A stretch of DNA of 64,000 bases from Adiantum capillus-veneris (taxonomy: Eukaryota; Streptophyta; Polypodiopsida; Polypodiales; Pteridaceae). Shown here one piece after another: positions 59,680 through 64,000 of the stretch. Location: the NCBI GenBank assembly GCA_014529385.2, contig CM043942.1, positions 25,856,469-25,920,468 of the forward strand, read 5' to 3'. Every line of letters begins with the position of its first letter. The first letter of the stretch is position 1. Made by a program: the position numbers and the translations under genes. The notes under the pieces were generated by a model. The model did no database searches and was not told the DNA's origin. It worked only from the letters and a program-made list of their open reading frames with translations.

Positions 59680-60092
59680 CCCTACATGCTCTTACTTGAG
59701 TCCGGATCGCTTCCCATTGAGGTCTTGGGCATGCAAATCATATGCGATTCTAAGAAGTCGATACTTAAGCATGTGAAGCAAGTCAAAAGATCCAAAAGAC
59801 ATGCAAGAGCAAAATACTAAGTTCGGTGTGGATGCTTGACATCAAGAAATGGTTTGGAAGATGGGATGCATGTCACCTGGTCAAGGCTGCATCGATGGAC
59901 TCCCAAGTTAATGAGGCCTTCTTACAACACCAATGTATCACAACTTGGGAAAAATCCATAGGTTCTCACTTCAGCCATTACACCACACACATTGTCCCAA
60001 ACTACAAATCTCTCTTCTCCAAATGCGGTAACCGAACCCATACCTACATCCTTGAGCCCATCCCATTCAGTGCAATCCGCACCATTACCTCC
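59680..60092 (+). pseudogene. LINE copy C, 3' half
   Basis: Starts with the duplicated CCCTACATG and resumes the LINE exactly where copy C stopped (CTCTTACTTGAGTCCGGATC). It reads WMLDIKKWFGRWDACHLVKA and LEPIPFSAIRTI before being cut at 60,092 by the LTR of gypsy E. Against copy A there is a block of divergent sequence at about 59,740-59,780. Confidence 0.9.
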
Positions 60093-60752
60093 TGTAAGGT
60101 CTCTGACCCGATCACAAGAGCACCCTTGTACCACGAAATGAATACAATGGAATAAGTTACTATTTTTAGCAGTTTTTCAGATTCTGTCAGTGCCATGATG
60201 TTTAGAATGTTATAAAGCTTCAAAATGTGAATTAAAATAATTTTTGTGAAAAATTTCCAAAAATAGTATGTTTTTGGTCACCCGACCCGTCCAGTCTTGA
60301 CCGTCTCGAAAATCTGCACCCGTACCCCGAATTTGAAAAAATGCATTTTCGGACCCCGGGGGCTGCTAAATATGGCAGGTACTCGGGCCAGTACGCCTTA
60401 GTTAGAGCTTTGTATGGCAATTTACGACATCAAAATCCGATTCGTATGACCCGATTTAGCCTAGAACCAAATTTCCTAAAAATTGTCCGGGGAGGCACCG
60501 GGGGCCCGGGACTGTGTGGGAACAGGTCCCAGGCCACTCCAGATCAGCTTTAGCAGCTAGGGGGTGCCCTCTTGCTTTGTGGGAGTCTTGGGAAAGCTGC
60601 CAAGCCTGCAACTCAGTCTCAGAACCAGTTAACCAAGCCAACCTGACACTTGGTGGGCAGTGAACTGGACTTGCCATGCTTAACTGGAGAAGCTCCCAGA
60701 TGCATTTAGCAACCCAGATCAATTTTCAGCCTGTAGGAGCCTATTTAAAGAC

Positions 60753-60794
<42 letters not shown>

Positions 60795-62878
60795 ATGATC
60801 ACACACACACACAGTGCATACACACACACCCACACACATTGGGGAGGTGCTGCCGAATCACATACCTATTGAAGAAGAAGCTAGGAGGGAGGTGCTGCCG
60901 AATTTTCATCTCAAGAGGCTCGATTAGATCAGAAAATCGAGAAGATTACCAGCTCTTAATCACGGTAACGACAGTTTAATTAATGCCATCTGTGAATCTT
61001 TTTCTATGCCATCTAAATCCCTTGTCTATTATGCTTATTCCTAGTCAAAAATCTCTATGACTACTCTCTAAATTCTCCTTATTCGTACTCTATTATGTAA
61101 TCATCATCCCATAGCTGAATTATCAGCCATTCTTCACTCTCGAATTAATGATTAGAGAATAATTATCAGAATCTTCTCTCTCTAGATAGCATAGTAATTA
61201 ATCGGTAAGCTAGTATTTGTGCAGATTGAAGAGAATCACTATTGTAATCACTCATTAACATTGTAGCTTAATTTAATTCATTTCTCTTATGCATTAAGAC
61301 GTAATTAAGGAGAAATTAATCCATCAATAAGTCTCTAAGAATTGGTTTTTCCTCACACATATGCATAGGGTAAATCTGCATCATCTAATTGCTAGGAAAT
61401 AGTTTAATCATACTTAATCCAATTCTCTAGTAATTCCAATAATGAAATACTAATTATTCTTGATCATGCAAGCCGAATAATTATCTTAGAACCGGTTCCC
61501 ATAGGATTATGTGCCATCCTTAATGATTGCTTTATGAAAGAAATCTAGACTCTCATATAGGAGGGATTAATTGATGTCACTAATCTACCCATTGGACTGT
61601 TATGATGCTGTGAACCTTAGCTCTTTCTCCAAGCTAATCATTTAAAGTAGTGAGAAATGGCCCCGGTTAAGAGAACTCGCTTCGGTGGAGCCCACGACCG
61701 CGAGGCGGGAACAAGCAATGTCAACGGAAAAGGAAAGGCTCCCTTGGATGAGCAAATACCGGCCATCTCACGGGCCATCGATGAAGAAGTGGAAGAGGTA
61801 GATCATATTTTTTTTTCAAGTTGTTTAAATTAACATTGCATATGCTAGTTAGGAATGCTCATATCCCCAAACATGTTGGAGAAATCCGACGGAAACCTCG
61901 GCATTGAAATCATTATACATTAAGTTCTAAAGTAGGAAGGTAATGTTTGATGGGTATGCTGTTTTCAAGAGGAAAGAATGTCTGCTAGGAAAAATTTAGC
62001 TCGGCATGTTCATTTTATTTCCAATGTCGAATCAGTCCTGACCCCCCTACTGATCACAGGGGGTAGAGTTCCTCGTTAAGGGCTCTTGAATCCACGACTT
62101 GGTTTCTATGCGGTGGATACCCACGACTTGCTTTCCATGCGGTGGGAACCCACGTCTTGCTTTCTATGCGGTGAGAGTGTACATGACATGCTTTCTATGC
62201 GGTGGACATACCTAGTTGTATGGGCAGCTAGGCGACAACGGGAGGAGTGAACTCTCGCTGGAGGGGGGATGTTGTACCTCCAGAACATTGGAATTTTTAT
62301 GAATAAGTTTGAGTAGAATTTTTACTAGAATTCTGTCTTGGTGTTGTTTGCAATATTGGTTGAAGGGCTGTTTTAACGAACCAAGTGATTCGGAATTAAA
62401 CAAGGAATATTTATGTTGAACAACCTTTGTGGTAGTAATTAGGTCACACGAGGAAGTGTGAGTGTGGGGGTGGAAAGTGGGGGCTTGGCTCAGGTTGCCA
62501 ATGCCTACGAGATGGGTGGTCCCGATTGGTCGGGAACTCTCTGTCCCCATAGTGCTTACTCGATATTAGTAACGCTCATTGCCCCTAGAGCGGGGAATTC
62601 TCGAGAGTACGTGCCTCTGAAACATGGGGAAAAAGGCACTCGAGGCTTCTCTCCTCTTGGAAAGTGGGTCATAGGATCGCTAGATAGTTTAAGTACGCTT
62701 CCCCTGCGAGGTGGAGCTAGATCTCCTTGCTAGTAGGCTCGAACTCGACTCACTTTGTGATGAGAGATCGTCCGCTAGTCGAACCCTGAACCATTTTTTT
62801 TGCTTCCGCTATAGATCTAGTGGTCACCAGGTTTACCATCAGATCCGTTGTTTGATACGACGGGGTGGGGACCTCACA
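60093..62878 (+). repeat. 5' LTR of gypsy E, 2.79 kb
   Basis: Starts TGTAAGGTC and ends GACCTCACA, inverted matches at 8 of 9 bases. The left edge is fixed by the break in LINE C and the right edge by the primer site 2 bp later. A TATTTAAAG box lies at about 60,740, followed by an (AC)n run (60,755-60,835). An exon with an ATG (61,657-61,797) and short repeats built on CTTTCTATGCGGTG (about 62,100-62,205, four copies) are inside it. Confidence 0.75.
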
Positions 62879-63496
62879 CCTGGTATCAGAGCCTAGGTTA
62901 GGCTGGGAAAATAAAGTCGTATTGTTTGAATATTTAAAAGGAATTGAAAGTATATAGGTAGTTGATCCGAATTCCTTGCATTGGTGTTGCAGGAAGACCC
63001 CGTGCTCGAATATCGGAAGTTCCAAGTGTTTGAGCTTATTTATGAGCAAGCTCGAAGATCCCCTGTTTACCAGTTCAGGCGAGATGTCATGGAGATACTG
63101 TTGAAGGCTTATACGCCACACTCCACTCGCATTGACAAAGGATGGGAACTTGATTGGACATTTTCAGGAGGGGTTTACTACATCAACGCTCAGAAGCTAG
63201 GATGCCTGGCTACCGACTTGAAGAAGATACATTGGGGAGAAGAGTTGAGAGTAATAGAGATATTCTACTTGGTGCCCACACGATTGGACCAGACTGTTTC
63301 GGGCAACTCCAACCAAACCATCAACGACTGGCTCTTGGAGAAGGTCACCAATGTGATTCCAGAAAACCGAGTCAAAACCTTTGGATTACTGCAAGCGGAA
63401 CTCCGGTCCGATATCTTAGTTTATTATCCCCTCAAGAATGTGTATAAGAACTATTACACGAATGAAGTAGTGCATCATGTCAATACCATTTCCTAG
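61657..63496 (+). CDS. Spliced leader ORF of gypsy E, unrecognised
   Basis: Exon 1 (61,657-61,797, 47 codons, MAPVKRTRFGGAHDREAGTS...) ends GAAGAG before GTAGAT. Exon 2 (62,993-63,496) follows GGTGTTGCAG and begins GAAGACCCC. Both borders are GT/AG and in phase 0, giving 214 residues. Exon 2 is open throughout, with motifs such as VFELIYEQARRSPVYQFRRD and WLLEKVTNVIPENRVKTFGL; I recognise no family. Exon 1 lies in the LTR and exon 2 between the primer site and gag, so the intron removes the primer site. The extra ORF upstream of gag may be a captured host gene. Whether it is really spliced is inference. Confidence 0.5.
62881..62892 (+). other. tRNA-iMet primer-binding site of gypsy E
   Basis: TGGTATCAGAGC, complementary to initiator tRNA-Met, begins 2 bp after the LTR end. 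Confidence 0.85.
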
Positions 63497-63712
63497 GCGT
63501 ATGTTATACGCAAATCCATAAAGCCTTGTAATAAGCGGTCACCAGTCATTCTAAACCTTGAGGAGTTTCGATTGTAATAAAATTCCATCAATAAAGTGCT
63601 TTTTGTCTCTGAATCTCTGTCTCTTGATAAAGTGGAATTTTGAATTTTATTAAAGTCTCGTGTCTCTTGAAATTCAAGTAATGGTATCAAGAATTTCGTA
63701 TAACCCATGTAG

Positions 63713-64000
63713 GTACTGCCTGTTGCTCTGTACTCGGCAGCGCAAGAGAAGAAGCTCCTCCTTAAGCAAGCCCAACCTCCGATCTTTAAGGGCGACGGGG
63801 CAAATGTGGAGAGAGATGCGGAAGTATGGATGGAAGCCATGGACGATTACTTTGAAGCTACGGGAACCCAACCCGTAAATCAGACCATGCTTGCGATGTT
63901 CCGCCTAATTGGCGATGCCAAGATATGGTGGAAGCAACATTGCAGGGACATGGATATTAAGGGATCTTCCCAGTCCTGGGAAGACATCAAAGCTGCAATA
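63713..64000 (+). CDS. Gag of gypsy E, start only
   Basis: The frame opens directly after an acceptor-like CATGTAG (63,712) and runs to the window end: QPPIFKGDGANVERDAEVWM, MDDYFEATG, AMFRLIGDAKIWWKQHCRDM, SWEDIKAAI. This is the retrotransposon gag domain. No in-frame ATG lies upstream before a stop, so either a splice or a frameshift supplies the start. Confidence 0.8.

Overview
The window is nuclear DNA of a land plant with a large, repeat-rich genome. It is almost wholly nested transposable elements: introns with GT/AG borders, Ty3/gypsy elements with tRNA-Asp and tRNA-iMet primer sites, CACTA and Mutator-like DNA transposons, a LINE family, a histone H3 5' fragment and very long (CT)n, (AC)n and (AT)n arrays. 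I cannot name the species. A Penelope-like reverse transcriptase and a ParB/methyltransferase-type gene would be unusual for a typical angiosperm, so a fern, lycophyte, bryophyte or gymnosperm is a guess only. I see no intact single-copy host gene.

Layout. 0.6-10.3 kb: decayed minus-strand Ty3/gypsy element A (gag, protease, RT, RNase H, integrase and an extra in-frame retropepsin-like domain), then its tRNA-Asp primer site and LTR (10.28 kb onward). 11.1-12.55 kb: plus-strand gypsy fragment B. 12.55-15.1 kb: CACTA-like remnant full of microsatellites with a TNP2 fragment. 15.1-18.9 kb: minus-strand gypsy C and its LTR start. 19-22.2 kb: non-coding, with tandem duplications. 22.4-25.5 kb: degenerate multi-exon transposon-type gene of unrecognised family. 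25.65 kb: histone H3 5' fragment. 26.3-29.4 kb: non-autonomous CACTA-like element. 29.7-31.47 kb: 3' part of a short-LTR retroelement. 31.7-34.05 kb: LINE copy A. 34.8-38.3 kb: Penelope-like RT element. 38.6 kb: orphan TATA promoter. 39.1-43.7 kb: near full-length LINE copy B. 44.36-45.52 plus 59.68-60.09 kb: the two halves of LINE copy C. 60.09-64 kb: 5' end of gypsy E, with a 2.79-kb LTR.

The main discovery candidate lies between the two halves of LINE C. The segment 45,525-59,679 is one 14.2-kb Mutator-type transposon. It has a 9-bp target duplication (CCCTACATG), matching subterminal inverted repeats, and a minus-strand four- or five-exon MULE-like transposase gene with a SWIM zinc finger. 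Divergent to that gene is a plus-strand gene of at least 12 exons. It carries a ParB-like DGNHR motif and a C-terminal domain resembling a bacterial-type DNA N4/N6 methyltransferase with a degenerate catalytic motif. The spacer between the two genes holds a 132-bp near-perfect palindrome and a foldback MITE. A 1,339-bp TTAA-duplicating element interrupts one exon of the methyltransferase-like gene, and removing it with one TTAA restores the frame.

Relative timing from nesting: LINE C first, then the MULE and gypsy E into it; the MITE and the TTAA element are younger than the MULE. Most copies carry stops, frameshifts or lost catalytic residues and are probably inactive.
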